A stretch of 64,000 bases of DNA, taken from assembly GCF_014633365.1 (NCBI RefSeq), contig NC_068346.1, forward strand, positions 17,381,030-17,445,029, written 5' to 3'. Made by a program: the position numbers and the translations under genes. Below the pieces are notes generated by a model, which saw nothing but the letters and a program-made list of their open reading frames with translations, did not search any database and was not told where the DNA came from. This document shows positions 50,901 to 53,900 of this stretch, one piece after another. The number at the start of each line of letters is the position of its first letter. The first letter of the stretch is position 1. Origin of the DNA: Diospyros lotus. Lineage: Eukaryota > Streptophyta > Magnoliopsida > Ericales > Ebenaceae.

Positions 50901-53900
50901 TAAACATCACCATGAACTACTAGATTTGAGCTCCCAGCTCTTCTCGTACCCGAGCGATCAACCCTTCAATCTCTTTCAAGTCCCTCCATGGAGTCTTCCA
51001 CCTTTCGGTCCATGGCAACTAATGCTTCGTGGTTTCGGTTAGCTTCAAACTCCATCCTATCCATTTTGTTCTGGAAATCGATCACTGTCGATCCCAGTTG
51101 CTGGAATCGTGTCTCCATGTCCTTCATATGAGTCTCTTCTTCCATCTTTCTTAGTCACCGAGTCCTTGGCCGAGAATCTCTGGCTTTGATACCAAGTTGT
51201 CACGACCTCACTCTTGTGATAGGAATTACTCCTATTCCAGTAGGAATTGAAGAGCGATTCAGAGGATAGAATAGAGAAAGTAGGAAGGAAAACAGAATTC
51301 GATATTCTCATTCATGCCCCCTCGTTGTGGAGGGGAGCAAATATATATGGGCCGTTTGGAGGAGATATTCTCCTGTCAGAGGTGGGCCCACACCTGGTAC
51401 AATTCTAACAAACTATATTCCCTTTGCCTCCCTTACACCTGGCTGATTCTCACTCTAATTCGACTAATACAGAAATAACAAAATGGCAGTGCTTAGCCTA
51501 CAAACTACTACAGGAATAAGATAAATGTAGAATTTAAAAAAATGGAACGGAAATAGGTGTTGGTAATCGAATCATTTCGTGACAATCCCTTAGACCTGGG
51601 CAGTCCCTCTACAAAGTCCATGGAGATCTGTTCCCAAGCTTGGGAAGGTGTCTCCAAGGGTTAGAGGAGACTTAGATAGGGTACTTGTTCATGCTTGCAC
51701 CTCTAACAGATGGTGCATTGCAGTACATACTTGGTCACATCTTTTTTAAACCCTAACAAATAAAAAAGCTACCTTACCTTGTGATAGGTCACATTCAACC
51801 CAGAATGCCCTCCTATGGGAGAGTCATGCAGTGACCGTAGAATTTGTCTCCTTAGTTGCTCATCCTCCCCAATGACCACCCTATCATGGTATCTTAGCAA
51901 TCCCCCCTTTAAAGTATAACCTGACTCCTCTTGGGATTCTACTGCCAACCTAATCAGTATCTCCTTGATCCAAGTAGTCTTCTCATAACTGTTGGTTATA
52001 CCTTGCACCCAATCAGGCACCAAGGCTGATATAGCATGGCAACTGGCTGTATTCTCCCTTCGTGATAGTGCATCTACCCCTAAGTCTTCCTTATCTTTCC
52101 TGTATTGAATAATGTAGTCAAACCCCATTAGCTTGGTGATCCCCTTCCTTTGCAACTGATTATTTGCTCTCTGTTGGGAGAGAAACTTTAGGTTCTCATG
52201 GTCTGTCCTGATGGTGAATTGCCTTCCTTCCAAATAATACCTCCACTTTTCTATGGCCATTAACACAACTAATAGCTCCTTGTCGTAGATACTTAGGCCT
52301 AGGTGCCTTGGAGTTAGAGCTTGGCTCAAATAAGCCATAGGCCTACCCTCTTGAATTAGTACAACCCCTATCCCTGTATCGCGAGCATTAGTCTCTAGAA
52401 TGAACTCCTTAGAGAAATCTAGTAGGGCCAAGATTGGGCTTGAGTCATAAGTTCATAACCCTCTTTTAAGTGTCTCAAAAGCATTCTCAACCTCATCTTC
52501 CCAGTGGAAGTTATTCTTCTTCAATAGGTTGGTGAGGGGTTTACTTATCACCCCATACCCCTTTGATAAATCTACGGTAGTAGGGAGTAAGCCCCAGGAA
52601 CCCCCTCAACTCCTTAAGGGTTTTGGGTTTGGGCTATTGCTCCATAGTTGCAACCTTTTGAAGGTTAGTGCTTACCCCTTGACCAGCTATAATGTAGCTG
52701 AGATATTCCACTTTAGTTTCTGCGAAGGTGCACTTGGACCTCTTCACATAAAGTTGATGGGCTTTGAGGATTTCAAATGCCTTCCTAAGGTGGATCAAAT
52801 GCTAGTCTAAGTTAGCGTTGTAGACTAAGATGTCATCAAAGAATACTAGTACAAATTTTCTAAGATATAGAGCAAAGATATGGTTCATAAGTGCTTGGAA
52901 GGTTGCGGGGGCATTCATGAGCTCGAATAGCATTACCAAGAACTCATAATATCCTTGGTGGGTGCAGAAGGCCGTTTTAGGACAATCATTTGGGCTCATC
53001 CTAATCTGATGATATCCTGAGGTGATGTCTAATTTGGAAAAAAATGGAGGCCCCCGTCAGTTCATCTAGGAGGTCCTCAATAATGGGTATTGAGAATTTG
53101 TTTCCACACAAAATCTCCATGATCCATCATTCTTTTTCACTAGGAGGATTGGGGAAGCAAATAGGCTTTGGCTCAATTGGATTAGTGATTTCCCCAACAT
53201 GTTTTTTTACCAGTTTTTCAATCTCAGCTTTTTGAACAGGGGAGCATCGATAGGCTCTTAGGTTAACTGGTTTACTATTGGGTTTGAGGTGAATTAAATG
53301 ATCAAGGAACTAGTGTGGGGTATGGGCCGAGGGATTGGCAAAGATTTCCTCAAATTCCATTAATAATAGGTGAATTGGTTTAAGAGTGTACCCGAGCAGT
53401 GGCTAGTACTATGGCCTGAGGCATGGGCTGCCATCCTCTTCCCTGCCTGTCATTAGGATGGTCCTCCCTCTGATCCACATCTGTCTCTATGGCATATAAG
53501 GAATGTAGTTGCCTTATAGAGGTTCCTCCTCGCTCAAGAAGTCTCTGTACTTTTTCTCGGACATTGCCTTGCATTGCCCTTTCTCTTGACAACCCCTAAG
53601 AGTGACCTTTGACTCCCCATATCAAAGGTGACTTCCAAAGTGTTGAAGTCAAACACTAGGGGGCTAACCGTTTTCATTCAGTCCACCCCTAGCACGATGT
53701 GGCATCCTCCTAATCTAAGAATTCTCAAATTAGCTGAAAATTCCTAACCACTCATCACCTATTCAAATCCCTTACATTTGAATTGACTCACCATCCTACT
53801 CCCATTAGCAATCAAAACAGACAATGGGGGAGTCTCCTGCAACTCACGTTACAAGGTAGTGGTCGTTTTTTTATCTAAGAAACTATGGGTACTACCAATG

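Larger units (their letters stand above)
45729..51584 (-). mobile_element. Inner Ty3/Gypsy element, TSD ATCCC
   Basis: 5856 bp. LTRs 45729-46151 (423 bp) and 51198-51584 (387 bp; lacks ~36 bp of the purine-rich tract), plus view TGTCACGAC ... CATTTCGTGACA. ATCCC at 45724-45728 and 51585-51589 is a perfect TSD within the outer integrase. PBS (rc TTGGTATCAAAGCCA) at 51182-51196; PPT (rc AGAGGGGGAGTT) right of 46151. Full gag-to-integrase order on the minus strand, decayed, with a tandem duplication in integrase. Confidence 0.94.
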
